From positions 1,612,001 through 1,676,000 of the forward strand of contig CAWBVU010000006.1 in NCBI GenBank assembly GCA_963792405.1: DNA of 64,000 nucleotides, written 5' to 3'. Shown piece by piece: positions 40,366 to 50,000 of the stretch. Position 1 is the first letter of the stretch; each line of letters begins with the position of its first letter. The position numbers were made by a program, and so were the translations under genes. The notes under the pieces are model-generated. The model saw nothing but the letters and a program-made list of their open reading frames with translations, searched no databases and was not told where the DNA came from. This DNA comes from SZUA-442 sp963792405. GTDB taxonomy: Bacteria; Actinomycetota; Acidimicrobiia; Spongiisociales; UBA5794.

Positions 40366-41415
40366 CTATGCGATCGTGACGCTCTCGTCGAGGTACACGT
40401 CCTGGATCGCGTTGAGGAGGGCGACACCCTCGGCCATCGGACGCTGGAACGCCTTCCGTCCGGAGATGAGGCCCGTCCCCCCCGCCCGCTTGTTGATCAC
40501 GGCCGTGCGCACCGCCTGCTCGAGGTCACCGGCGCCCGAGGATGCGCCGCCCGAGTTGATGAGGCCGATCCTTCCCATGTAGCAGTTCGCGACCTGCCAT
40601 CGGGTCCAGTCGATGGGATTGTCCGACATCAGCTCGCTGTAGACCCTCGGATGGGTGCGTCCGAAGCCGACGGCCTCGTAGCCGTTCTTCGACTCCGGCT
40701 GCTTCTGCTTGATGATGTCGGCCTCGATGGTCACGCCGAGGTGGTTCGCCTGGGCGGTGAGGTCCGCGGCGGCCTCGTGGTTCACGCCGTCGACCTTGAA
40801 GCCGCTGTTGCGCAGGTAGCACCACAGCACGGTGAACATCCCGAGGTCGTGCGCGCGCTCGAAGGCCTCGCCGACCTCCTGGAGCTGGCGCGTCGCCTCG
40901 TCGGATCCGAAGTAGATCGTGGCGCCCACGCCAGCGGCGCCAAGATCCCATGCCCGGTCGACGGACCCGTACATCACCTGGTCGTACACGGCGGGATACG
41001 TCAGCAGCTCGTTGTGGTTCAGCTTGACGATGAATGGGAGGCGGTGGGCGTGGCTCCTCGACACGGCACCCAGCACACCGAGGGTCGACGCCACGGCGTT
41101 GCAGCCGCCCTCGATGGCGAGCTCGACGATGTTCACGGGATCGAAGTAGGCAGGGTTCGGTGCGAACGACGCGGCCGCCGAGTGCTCGATCCCCTGGTCG
41201 ACGGGGAGGATCGACAGGTAGCCGGTGCCCCCGAGACGGCCGGATCCGAACAGTTGGGCGAGGTTCCTCAGCACCTGCGGGCTGCGGTCGGTCCTTCCGA
41301 AGACCCTGTCGACGAAGTCCGGTCCGGGCAGCGACAGGTCCCCCTTCGGGATCCCCTTCGCCTCGAACGCGAGCAACTCGTCGGCATCAGGACCGAGCAT
41401 GGCGGCGATGTCCAT
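40366..41415 (-). CDS. fbaB: DhnA-type class I fructose-bisphosphate aldolase
   Basis: Glycolytic/gluconeogenic aldolase of the archaeal-type class I family. Motifs: YLSILPVDQGIEHSAAASF (about 68-86), FIVKLNHNE with a Lys, GATIYFGSDEA, and the Schiff-base region around EADIIKQKQPESKNG. 349 residues from the third of three tandem ATGs, which has GAGGAG at the best distance. A GATAAT box lies at 41444-41449. It diverges from nrdJ. Confidence 0.92.
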   Translation of the reverse strand: MDIAAMLGPDADELLAFEAKGIPKGDLSLPGPDFVDRVFGRTDRSPQVLRNLAQLFGSGRLGGTGYLSILPVDQGIEHSAAASFAPNPAYFDPVNIVELAIEGGCNAVASTLGVLGAVSRSHAHRLPFIVKLNHNELLTYPAVYDQVMYGSVDRAWDLGAAGVGATIYFGSDEATRQLQEVGEAFERAHDLGMFTVLWCYLRNSGFKVDGVNHEAAADLTAQANHLGVTIEADIIKQKQPESKNGYEAVGFGRTHPRVYSELMSDNPIDWTRWQVANCYMGRIGLINSGGASSGAGDLEQAVRTAVINKRAGGTGLISGRKAFQRPMAEGVALLNAIQDVYLDESVTIA

Positions 41416-41795
41416 CATCATCTCCTCGTGTGGACCTGCCCCGATTATCGCACCGCACAGGTGTCCGCGGAACCCGAACCGGCCCATGGTGGGCTCGCTT
41501 CGGGCGGCGGTCGCGAAAACCCGGGACGGTCGCGAAAACCCTTCCGCCGACGGGCGAGCGATGTGTCACACCCCTCGGCTAGAACTACGGGCACTTCCCC
41601 GTCGTGACATCGGATCGCATCGCCGAGGGGACGCGCGAGGAAGAATTTGACGAAGACCATTCGTGTAATTACACTCGTGCAACCACGCTACATCTAGGGG
41701 CCAGAACGCATCGTCGACCCAATATGTTGTGGTTGTGGACAAGTTTGTGGACACGTCACCATTCGTCGTGACGCCAAGGCCTGGGAGGGCATGTG
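41416..41795. promoter_or_regulatory. 380-bp control region between fbaB and nrdJ
   Basis: Left side: GATAAT for fbaB (41444-41449, minus) and two direct repeats GGTCGCGAAAACCC at 41509-41522 and 41528-41541, 19 bp apart. Right side: TTGACG (41647-41652), 17 bp, TACACT (41670-41675) as nrdJ promoter, overlapped by the perfect palindrome GTGTAATTACAC (41663-41674). Downstream of it are CCCAATATGTTGTGG (41718-41732, NrdR-box-like) and DnaA-box-like TGTGGACAA (41734-41742) and TGTGGACAC (41746-41754). No cobalamin riboswitch was recognised. Confidence 0.6.
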
Positions 41796-44700
41796 ATGAG
41801 TAGAGGTCTCCGGATCGAGCGCCGCTTCACCACCGAGGGCGTGAGCCCCTATGACACCGTGGAATGGTCGAGGCGCGACTCGCGCATCACCAATCCCGAC
41901 GGATCGGTGGTGTTCGAGATGACCGATGCGGAGATCCCCGCCGGCTGGTCCCAGGTGGCCGCGGACATCATGGTGTCCAAGTACTTCCGCAAGGCGGGTG
42001 TCCCCCAGGTCGACGCCGGGGGCGCCCCCGTCCTCGACGCCGATGGCACCCCCGTCCTCGGCCCGGAGCGTTCCGCACGGCAGGTGATCGATCGGCTCGC
42101 CTCGACGTGGCGCTGGTGGGGTGAGGAGCACGGATACTTCGCCTCGAGCGACGACGCCCAGGCCTTCGAGGACGAGATCGCGTACATGCTCGTGCACCAG
42201 ATGGCGGCACCGAACTCCCCGCAGTGGTTCAACACGGGCCTCCACCATCGCTACGGCATCTCCGGCCCCGAACAGGGCTTCTGGTTCGTGGATCCGGAGA
42301 CCGGCGAGCTCGAAGCCTCCCCCGATTCGTACAGTCGCCCCGCCCCCCACGCCTGCTTCATCCAGTCCGTCGACGACGACCTCGTCAACGCCGGCGGCAT
42401 CATGGACCTGTGGGTGCGCGAGGCGAGGCTGTTCAAGTTCGGTTCCGGCACCGGCACGAACTTCTCGAACCTCCGTGCCGAGGGCGAGCCACTGTCGGGT
42501 GGCGGCAAGTCGTCGGGCCTCATGTCCTTCCTCAAGGTCGGCGACCGCGCCGCGGGTGCGATCAAGTCCGGTGGCACGACGAGGCGTGCGGCGAAGATGG
42601 TGATCCTCGACGTCGACCACCCCGACATCGAGACCTTCGTCAATTGGAAGGCCGAGGAGGAGAAGAAGGTCAGGGCCCTCGTGGCCGCCGGGTACTCCTC
42701 CGACTTCAACGGTGAGGCCTACGCCACCGTGTCGGGCCAGAACTCGAACAACTCGGTCAGGATGACCAACGAGTTCGTCCAGGCCGTGATCGACGACGAC
42801 GACTGGCACCTCACCCAACGCACCGACGGCAAGGTCATGAAGACCGTGCGCGCCAGGGACCTGTGGCGCCAGATCGCCGAAGCGGCATGGGCGTCGGCCG
42901 ATCCGGGCGTGCAATTCCACACGACGATCAACGAGTGGCACACCTCACCGGCGGGCGGTGAGATCCGTGCCTCGAATCCGTGCTCCGAGTACATGTTCCT
43001 CGACAACACGGCGTGCAACCTCGCCTCGTTGAACCTCGGGACGTTCTACGACGACGCCACGGGCGACTTCGACCTCGATGCGTACCGCTATGCGGTGCGA
43101 CTGTGGACGATGGTCCTCGAGATCTCGGTGACGATGGCCCAGTTCCCGTCGCGTGAGATCGCCCAGGGCTCCTACGACTACCGCACCCTGGGGCTCGGCT
43201 ACGCCAACCTCGGCTCGCTGCTCATGCGCATGGGCATCGCCTACGACTCGGACGCGGGGCGTGCGATCGCAGGCGCTCTCACCGCGATCCTCACCGGGTA
43301 CTCGTATGCGGCATCGGCGGAGATGGCCTCGGTCGTCGGGCCGTTCCCGAAGTACGAGGAGAACGCGGCGTCGATGATGAGGGTGATGCAGAACCACCGG
43401 TTGGCCGCCTATGGCGCCAACCAGTTCGAGTACGACACCGTGGGACACAGGGTCGTCGGGATCGACCAGAGGGCCTGTCCCACCGACATGCTGACGATGG
43501 CCCACGACGCCTGGGACACGGCGGTCGCTCTCGGTGAGGAGCACGGCTATCGCAACGCCCAGGCGACGGTGCTGGCCCCGACGGGGACGATCGGCCTGCT
43601 CATGGATTGCGACACGACGGGGGTCGAGCCGGACTTCGCCCTCGTGAAGTTCAAGAAGCTCGCAGGAGGCGGCTACTTCAAGATCGCCAACCAGTCGATC
43701 GCCCCGGCGCTGGCACGGCTCGGCTACTCGGAGAGCCACATCAAGGACATCATCGCGTACGTCGTCGGCACGATGAACCTCGAGGATTCCCCCCACATCA
43801 ACACGCGCACCCTGTTGGCAAAGGGCTTCTCGAGGGCGGACCTCGCAAGGATCGAGGCGACGCTGCCGGGCGTGTTCGAGATCGGGTTCGCCTTCAACCA
43901 GTGGACCCTCGGCGAGGAGACGATGCAGCGGCTCGGATTCACCCCTGAGCAGTACAACGCCCCCGGGTTCACGATGCTCAAGGCGCTCGGCTTCACGACG
44001 AGGGAGATCGCCGAGGCCAATGACGTCGTCTGCGGTAGGCAGACGATCGAGGGTGCCCCGCACCTCGAGGACGAGCACCTCCCGGTGTTCGACACGGCGA
44101 ACCGCAACGGCAGGATCGGTGAGCGGTTCATCCACCACACCGGCCACATCCGCATGATGGCTGCGGCGCAGCCATTCATCTCGGGGGCGATCTCGAAGAC
44201 GATCAACATGCCGAACGAAGCGACGATCGAGGACATCGAGGAGTCGTATCGGCTGTCGTGGGAGCTCGGCCTGAAGGCGATGGCGCTCTACCGTGACGGT
44301 TCGAAGGCATCCCAGCCCTTGTCGTCCACGTCGGACGAGGGCACGGCCGATGACGAGGACGCCGAACTGACGGCGGCGATCGAGCGTGAGGTCGACCTGT
44401 TCTCCGGTGTGTTCACGCCGGGCATCTCCCCCACCGCCGCCTACAAGAGCCTGCCGAGGCCGCGCTTCATGCTCCCGGCACGACGCACGGGCTACACCCA
44501 GGAGGCACGCGTGGGAGGTCACAAGGTGTTCCTGCGGACGGGTGAGTACGAGGACGGCACCCTCGGTGAGGTGTTCCTCGATCTCGCCAAGGAGGGGGCG
44601 ACACTCCGAGGCATCCTCGGGTGCTTCGCCATCGCGGTGAGCAAGGGCCTCCAGTACGGCGTGCCCCTGGAGGAGTACGTCGACACCTTCACGTTCCAGA

Positions 44701-45200
44701 CCTTCGAACCGAGGGGCATGGTGGAGGGGCATCCGAACATCAAGATGGCGAACTCGATCGTCGACTACGTGTTCCGTGCCCTCGGGGTGGAATACCTCCA
44801 TCGTGACGAGCTCGCCCAGGTGCCACCGGACAGGTCCGACAGCGACCTCCCGGAGCCGCCACAGGGCCTCGCCGTCGATGCCGGTCTCCAGCTCGACCTG
44901 ACCGAGGCATCGATGGAACGTGACATCGACGACCAGGTGAGGGCGGCGGCGTTCGTCGACGCTCCGAACGGCTCGTCGAACGGCCACCACGCCGCCTCGC
45001 ACACAGCTGTCCACGCCTCCGCCGGCGTCGCCCCGTCGACGGTGCACTCGGCAGCCGAGGTGCAGACGGCGGCCGTGCAGGCGGTCCTCGCCGACAAGAT
45101 GGGCGACGCGCCCCTGTGCGACACGTGCGGCCACATCACGGTCCGGAACGGTTCGTGCTATCGCTGCCTCAACTGCGGGGAGTCCAAGGGCTGCAGCTGA
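41796..45200 (+). CDS. nrdJ: Adenosylcobalamin-dependent (class II) ribonucleotide reductase
   Basis: Makes deoxyribonucleotides with B12 radical chemistry, independent of oxygen. 1134 residues. Recognisable: PNSPQWFNTGLH, FSNLRAEGEPLSGGG, NPCSEYMFLDNTACNLASLNL (active-site region), LAPTGTIGLLMDCDTTGVEPDF, INMPNEATIEDIEESY, then a TSCPD-type domain (KVFLRTGEYEDGTLGEVFLDL...GILGCFAIAVSKGLQYG) and a C-terminal zinc ribbon CDTCG...CYRCLNCGESKGCS. ATG 41796 has GGGAGGG 6 nt upstream. Its large control region implies tight regulation. A 771-codon frame on the other strand is antisense shadow. Confidence 0.97.
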   Translation: MSRGLRIERRFTTEGVSPYDTVEWSRRDSRITNPDGSVVFEMTDAEIPAGWSQVAADIMVSKYFRKAGVPQVDAGGAPVLDADGTPVLGPERSARQVIDRLASTWRWWGEEHGYFASSDDAQAFEDEIAYMLVHQMAAPNSPQWFNTGLHHRYGISGPEQGFWFVDPETGELEASPDSYSRPAPHACFIQSVDDDLVNAGGIMDLWVREARLFKFGSGTGTNFSNLRAEGEPLSGGGKSSGLMSFLKVGDRAAGAIKSGGTTRRAAKMVILDVDHPDIETFVNWKAEEEKKVRALVAAGYSSDFNGEAYATVSGQNSNNSVRMTNEFVQAVIDDDDWHLTQRTDGKVMKTVRARDLWRQIAEAAWASADPGVQFHTTINEWHTSPAGGEIRASNPCSEYMFLDNTACNLASLNLGTFYDDATGDFDLDAYRYAVRLWTMVLEISVTMAQFPSREIAQGSYDYRTLGLGYANLGSLLMRMGIAYDSDAGRAIAGALTAILTGYSYAASAEMASVVGPFPKYEENAASMMRVMQNHRLAAYGANQFEYDTVGHRVVGIDQRACPTDMLTMAHDAWDTAVALGEEHGYRNAQATVLAPTGTIGLLMDCDTTGVEPDFALVKFKKLAGGGYFKIANQSIAPALARLGYSESHIKDIIAYVVGTMNLEDSPHINTRTLLAKGFSRADLARIEATLPGVFEIGFAFNQWTLGEETMQRLGFTPEQYNAPGFTMLKALGFTTREIAEANDVVCGRQTIEGAPHLEDEHLPVFDTANRNGRIGERFIHHTGHIRMMAAAQPFISGAISKTINMPNEATIEDIEESYRLSWELGLKAMALYRDGSKASQPLSSTSDEGTADDEDAELTAAIEREVDLFSGVFTPGISPTAAYKSLPRPRFMLPARRTGYTQEARVGGHKVFLRTGEYEDGTLGEVFLDLAKEGATLRGILGCFAIAVSKGLQYGVPLEEYVDTFTFQTFEPRGMVEGHPNIKMANSIVDYVFRALGVEYLHRDELAQVPPDRSDSDLPEPPQGLAVDAGLQLDLTEASMERDIDDQVRAAAFVDAPNGSSNGHHAASHTAVHASAGVAPSTVHSAAEVQTAAVQAVLADKMGDAPLCDTCGHITVRNGSCYRCLNCGESKGCS

Positions 45201-45229
45201 TGTAGGGAGCCACCTCCCGCAACGCCGTA

Positions 45230-45265
45230 CGACGATGGGGTAGCCGAATGGGTGCCCCATCGTCG
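45230..45265 (+). terminator. Strong hairpin after nrdJ
   Basis: CGACGATGGGG (45230-45240) pairs perfectly with CCCCATCGTCG (45255-45265), loop 14 nt, 29 bp after the stop. No T tract. Confidence 0.6.
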
Positions 45266-45504
45266 CGTTCGGGCCTGGGAGCGGATCTCGAGCTCACGAA
45301 CGACGGTGCGAGGTGCATGCGACAACTCGCGGATCGGGCTTCAATTCGCCCTGGCCACCCGCCACGCTCACAGAGCATCGCGATGGCACCACGTGGCCGG
45401 CAGGGGATGACACATCCGCCAGGGCCGGGCCACGACATGAGTCGGGTTTCGGACCTTCGAGGTCCCGAGCGGTGCCGCTGTGGGGCGCCACGAATTGGTG
45501 GTGG
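45266..45504 (+). other. Non-coding spacer before the DUF2179-like gene
   Basis: About 240 bp after the terminator. It contains a hairpin GGACCT-TCG-AGGTCC (45451-45465) some 40 nt before the downstream start. No promoter or riboswitch could be assigned with confidence, and no convincing gene is present. Confidence 0.4.
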
Positions 45505-46074
45505 ATGATGCAAGGAATCCTGGGTGTGGCCATGATGCCCGACGGCATCTGGATGACGATCGGCGTCGTCCTGCTGATCATGGGGCTGCGCGTCATCGAC
45601 GTGTCCGCAGGGGTGCTCCGCGTCATGCTCCTGATGCGGGGACGGAGGTGGGCGGCCACCGGCATCGGCTTCATCGAGTCGCTGACCTGGCTCATCGCCG
45701 CGGCGGCCGTGTTCGGTTCGCTCGACACACCGATCAAGGCCGTCGCGTACGCAGGTGGCTTCGCCGCCGGCACGTGGGTCGGATCCTGGCTCGAAGCGAA
45801 GCTCGGGGTCGGCAAGTCCGTCGTCAGGGTGTTCGTCGAGGCGGACAGCCCCTCCCCGGTTCACGCCCTGCGCGAGGCGGGCTTCGGCGTGACCGAGGTG
45901 GCGGGCGAAGGACTCCGCGGCCCCGTGACCATTCTCTTCACGGTCGTCCCGAGACGGCGGGGAACCGAGGCGATGCGCATCGTGGCATCGCACACACCGG
46001 GGGCCTACGTCACGGTCGAGGACGTCGACACGCTCGACCTGCAGCACCGCAAGTACCAGCGCTCGCGCGTGTAG
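45505..46074 (+). CDS. DUF2179/UPF0316-family membrane protein
   Basis: 189 residues from ATG 45505. Three N-terminal helices (IGVVLLIMGLRVIDVSAGVLRVMLL; IGFIESLTWLIAAAAVFG; AVAYAGGFAAGTWVGSWLEAKL) followed by a ferredoxin-like DUF2179 domain (ALREAGFGVTEVAGEGLRGPVTILFTVVPRR). Similar to the YebE group of uncharacterised proteins. The start is uncertain: in-frame ATGs at 45508, 45532 and 45535 are also possible, and 45535 matches family length best. Confidence 0.75.
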   Translation: MMQGILGVAMMPDGIWMTIGVVLLIMGLRVIDVSAGVLRVMLLMRGRRWAATGIGFIESLTWLIAAAAVFGSLDTPIKAVAYAGGFAAGTWVGSWLEAKLGVGKSVVRVFVEADSPSPVHALREAGFGVTEVAGEGLRGPVTILFTVVPRRRGTEAMRIVASHTPGAYVTVEDVDTLDLQHRKYQRSRV

Positions 46075-46095
46075 TCCGACAGGCGAACCGAGGGA

Positions 46096-46430
46096 TCAGT
46101 GCTCGTCGGAGGGCGGTCCCGGAGTCCGGTCGCTCCCGAGGGTCGACTTCGCGAGGAGCCACACGAAGATCCCGACCCCGATCGCGGTCACGATCGCGAC
46201 GATCAGCCCGATGGTCGCGTTGCGGTTCCAGGCGTCGGCGATCACTTCCGCGGCATGCCCGTCGAACAGCGTGATCCCCGAGTAATCGAGGACGAGCGCG
46301 AGCGCCGCGAGGACGCCGACGACACACAGCGCGAGGACGATCATGTCGAGGACGGAGAGCCCCCGGGGGGATCCGCGGGCTCGACAGCGGCCCGTTCGGG
46401 GGAGGACGTCTGGTGTGGTTGGTCGGTCAT
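46096..46430 (-). CDS. Small two-helix membrane protein with apparent one-base frameshift
   Basis: Reading from ATG 46430 (TATATT box 9 nt upstream) gives 29 residues MTDQPHQTSSPERAAVEPAD... then a stop at 46341. A second frame from ATG 46344 (ATGA overlap) gives 82 residues with two helices (MIVLALCVVGVLAALALVLDY; ATIGLIVAIVTAIGVGIFVW). Adding one base in the C/G run at 46360-46370 joins both into a continuous 111-residue protein with good actinobacterial N-terminus. Either a sequence error, a real frameshift, or two coupled ORFs. Family unknown. Confidence 0.55.
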
Positions 46431-46439
46431 CGTGGGCCG

Positions 46440-46445
46440 AATATA
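46440..46445 (-). promoter_or_regulatory. -10 box of the frameshifted membrane protein
   Basis: TATATT on the minus strand, 9 nt before ATG 46430; the best -10 match in the window and the reason the upstream start is preferred. Confidence 0.55.
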
Positions 46446-46494
46446 CCACCGAGCGCCTCCCTCGATCGACCCATACAGCCGGAGTCCTGGCACC

Positions 46495-46500
46495 TAGAAT
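46495..46500 (+). promoter_or_regulatory. -10 box of the LapA-like gene
   Basis: TAGAAT followed by a 24-nt leader with AAAGGAG before GTG 46525. Confidence 0.5.
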
Positions 46501-46524
46501 CGGGCTACGTCGAAAGGAGACCCC

Positions 46525-46776
46525 GTGGGGGACAGTGACCGCATCGGCCAGGCGAACGAGGGCAGAAGGGCCTCGGCCGGGCTCATCATCACAGGCATCA
46601 TCGTGGTCGCCGTGGCGATCTTCGTGGCGCAGAACACCGAGACGGTTCCGTTCGAGTTCCTTGTCTTCAACTTCGAATGGCCGCTGTGGCTGGTCCTCGT
46701 CGTCGTGTTCGCCCTCGGCGCGGTCGTCGGCCAGGGCGCGATGTGGCTGCGCAGGAGGCGCAGGCGCAAGGACTGA
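46525..46776 (+). CDS. LapA-domain (DUF1049) membrane protein
   Basis: 83 residues: two helices (AGLIITGIIVVAVAIFVAQN; LWLVLVVVFALGAVVGQGA) around the family hallmark QNTETVPFEFLVFNFEWPL, and a basic tail RRRRRRKD. LapA-type proteins participate in envelope assembly; role here unknown. GTG start with AAAGGAG at proper distance. Confidence 0.85.
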   Translation: MGDSDRIGQANEGRRASAGLIITGIIVVAVAIFVAQNTETVPFEFLVFNFEWPLWLVLVVVFALGAVVGQGAMWLRRRRRRKD

Positions 46777-46801
46777 CGCTTGCACCCATCCGCAGACGGC
46801 G

Positions 46802-46807
46802 TATCCT
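46802..46807 (+). promoter_or_regulatory. -10 box of the metH transcript
   Basis: TATCCT, placing transcription start about 10 nt before the riboswitch P1 stem. Confidence 0.5.
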
Positions 46808-46822
46808 GCCGCCCCAGAAGCG

Positions 46823-46954
46823 CTCATCACGAGCGGTGGAGGGACAGGCCCTGGGAAACCGCGGCAACCGGCGGATGCACGGTGCCAATGCCTGATCGAT
46901 GGGATGCCGTTCGAGCGGCTCGCCGCTCGGGGCGCGTGAGCGTTTCGAGATGAG
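46823..46954 (+). ncRNA. SAM-I type riboswitch (S-box family) upstream of metH
   Basis: The aptamer core GGTGGAGGGACAGGCCC (46835-46851), GAAACCGCGGCAACC (46855-46869) and GGTGCCAATGCC (46881-46892) matches the SAM-I consensus. Outer stem P1 pairs CTCATC (46823-46828) with GATGAG (46949-46954); an extended GC-rich P4-like stem lies between about 46903 and 46945. It should repress metH when S-adenosylmethionine is plentiful. No T-rich terminator follows, so control of translation initiation is likely. A SAM-IV variant cannot be excluded. Confidence 0.9.
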
Positions 46955-47021
46955 AGGAGCGGCGAGTGGTGACATCGGAACCCTTCTGTACGAGCACCCC
47001 GAGGGATGAGCGGGGGCGGCG

Positions 47022-50000
47022 GTGACGTCCTACATGGACGCCGTCGCCGCACGGACCGTCATCTTCGACGGCGCGACGGGCACGTGGCTCCAGACCCAGG
47101 GACTCACCGCCGACGACTTCGGGGGACCGGACCTCGAGGGCTGCAACGAGCTGCTCAACCTCCGCCGTCCCGACGTGATCGAGCGGCTCCATCGCTCCTA
47201 CCTCGACGTCGGAGCCGACGTCGTCGAGACGAACACATTCGGCGCGTTCGGCGTCCCGCTCGCCGAGTACGGGCTCGCGGACCGTGCCTACGAGATCGCA
47301 GCAGTAGGCGCCTCCATCGCCCGGCGGGTCGCCGACGGCTACTCGGGGCGATGGGTCGCCGGATCCATCGGTCCGGGCACCAAGTTCCCGACCCTCGGCC
47401 AGATCAGGTACGCGGAGCTGCGCGACCTGTACGAGGTCGAGGCCGCCGGCCTCATCGACGGCGGCGTTGACCTCCTCATCATCGAGACCCAATTCGACCT
47501 CCTCGGCGTGAAGGCCGCGATCAACGGGGCACGGCGGGCGATGCGCTCCACCGGCCGCGACGTCCCCATCCAGGCGCAGGTGACCATCGAGCTCACCGGC
47601 CGCATGCTGCCCGGCACCGAGATCGGAGCGGCCCTCGCCGCCCTCGAGGGACTCGGCCCCGATGTGATCGGCATCAACTGCGCGACCGGCCCCGTCGAGA
47701 TGTACGAGCCCGTGCGGTACCTCTCCGAGCACTCCCACACCCCCATCAGCGTGATCCCGAACGCCGGCCTGCCATCGGTGGTCGACGGGGCCATGCACTA
47801 CGACCTCGGCGCCGCCGAGATGGCAGACCACCTCGCGACCTTCGTATCGGAGTTCGGCGTCAACGTCATCGGAGCCTGCTGCGGCTCCACACCCGAGTAC
47901 ATCGCGACGATCGTCGAGCGCCTCGGGGGGATCACCGCCGCGGTTCGCTCGCCCCGCCCCTTCCCCGCCGTGACCTCCACGTACGCGCCCGTGGGTCTCC
48001 ATCAGGACACGTCGTTCCTGATCATCGGGGAGCGCACGAACGCCAATGGATCGCGGGCGTTCAGGGACGCCATGCTCGACGGGGACCTCGACACGTGCAT
48101 CACGATCGGCGAGGACCAGGTCGCCGAGGGCGCCCACCTCGTCGACCTGTGCGTCGACTACGTGGGGCGCGACGGCGCCCGTGACATGGACGCCCTTGCA
48201 CTGAGGTTCGCCACCGACATCACGGCCCCGGTCGTGATCGACTCGACAGAGCCCGACGTGATGAGGGCAGCCCTCGAGCGCATCGGCGGCCGCAGTGTGC
48301 TCAATTCGGCGAACCTCGAGGACGGTGACGGTGCCGGCTCACGCCTCGACCGTGTGCTCGGCCTCGCCAAGGAGCACGGCGCCGCGGTCATCTGCCTGCT
48401 CATCGACGAACGCGGCCAGGCGAGGGACGTGGAATGGAAGATGGACGTGGCCCACAGGCTCCACGACATCGCCACGAACCGCTACGGCCTGGCATCGGAG
48501 GACCTGATCTTCGATCCCCTCACCTTCCCCCTGTCGACGGGCGACGACGACCTGCGCAGGGACGCCATGGCCACCCTCGAGGCGATCCGACGCATCAAAG
48601 CCGAGCTCCCGGGCACCGCGACCGTCCTCGGAGTGTCGAACGTCTCGTTCGGACTCAAGCCCGCCGCTCGCAAGGTCCTCAACTCGGTCTTCCTCCACGA
48701 GTGCCTCGAGGCCGGACTCGATGCAGCCATCATCCACGCCGGCAAGATCACGCCGCTCAACGAGATCGCAGAGGACCACCTCGCGGCCTGCCTCGACCTG
48801 ATCCATGACCGGAGGGAGCACGGCGATCCGCTCGAGGTCCTCCTCGATGCCTTCGAGGAGGAGGTCTCCGCAGCCCCCAGGGACCCATTCGAGGGCCTCT
48901 CCCTGCTCGAACGACTCGCCAAGCGAATCGTGGCCGGCAACGCCGTCGGCCTCGAGGCCGACCTCGACACTGCACTCGGCGAGTTGCCGGCGATGGACAT
49001 CATCAACGATGTGCTCCTCGGCGGCATGAAGACCGTTGGCGACCTGTTCGCTTCCGGCGACATGCAGCTGCCCTTCGTGCTGCGCTCCGCCCAGACGATG
49101 AAGGCTGCCGTGCGGTACCTCGAGCCCCATCTGGACAAGGTCGAGACGACCGTCCGCGGAAGCATCGTCCTGGCGACGGTGTCCGGCGACGTGCACGACA
49201 TCGGCAAGAACCTCGTCGACATCATCCTGTCGAACAACGGGTATCGGGTCCACAACCTCGGGATCAAGGTGCCCATCGCCGAGATGATCGAGGCATACGA
49301 GGACCACGGTGCCGACGCCATCGGCATGAGCGGGCTCCTGGTCAAGAGCACGCTCATCATGCGTGACAACCTCGACGAGCTCACGAGGCGCGGCCTCGAC
49401 CACGTGCCCGTGCTCCTCGGTGGCGCCGCGCTCACCCGCAGCTACGTGGAGGACGACCTCGCATCGCGCTACCGGGGCCCGCTGGTCTACGGCAAGGACG
49501 CGTTCGCTGGCCTCGACGCCATGCGCTGGATCACGGCCGGAGGCGAGCGCCCGGCGTCCCCAAAGAGGTTCCTGCCCCAGGTCGATCGCCCGGACGACAC
49601 GGCGCCCACCGTTCCCATCACACGCTCGCCGGAGGTGTCGCTCGACGAACCGGTGCCCGCCCCGCCGTTCATCGGTCGGCGCGTCATCAAGGGCATCCCC
49701 CTGGACGAGATCAGCCGCTACCTGAACACGACGGCGCTCCTCAGGAACCAGTGGCAGTACCGCCCCCACCCGGGTGAGACGGACGGTGCGTTCAAGGAGC
49801 GGATGGCCCCCGAGGTGCGGAAGGCCATCGCCGGCGCCCGTGCCGCCGATCTGCTGCACCCGAAGGTCGCCTACGGGTACTTCCCCGCGAACAGCGAAGG
49901 CGACGACGTCATCATCTGGGCAGACGACACTCACACCGTCGAGCTCGCACGGATGTCGTTCCCGAGGCAGACCGCCCCGCCCTGGCTCTCGATCGCGGAC

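Noticed and set aside
41456..41795. Cobalamin riboswitch before nrdJ
   Set aside because: No B12-box or characteristic multi-stem pattern was found; the region is better explained by promoter and operator sites.
42945..45260. 771-codon open frame opposite nrdJ
   Set aside because: Antisense shadow of a well-conserved gene; no recognisable protein features.
46096..46344. The 82-residue two-helix frame as a complete independent gene
   Set aside because: No ribosome site or promoter of its own; the upstream ATG with a strong -10 and the C/G run make a one-base frameshift in a longer gene more likely.
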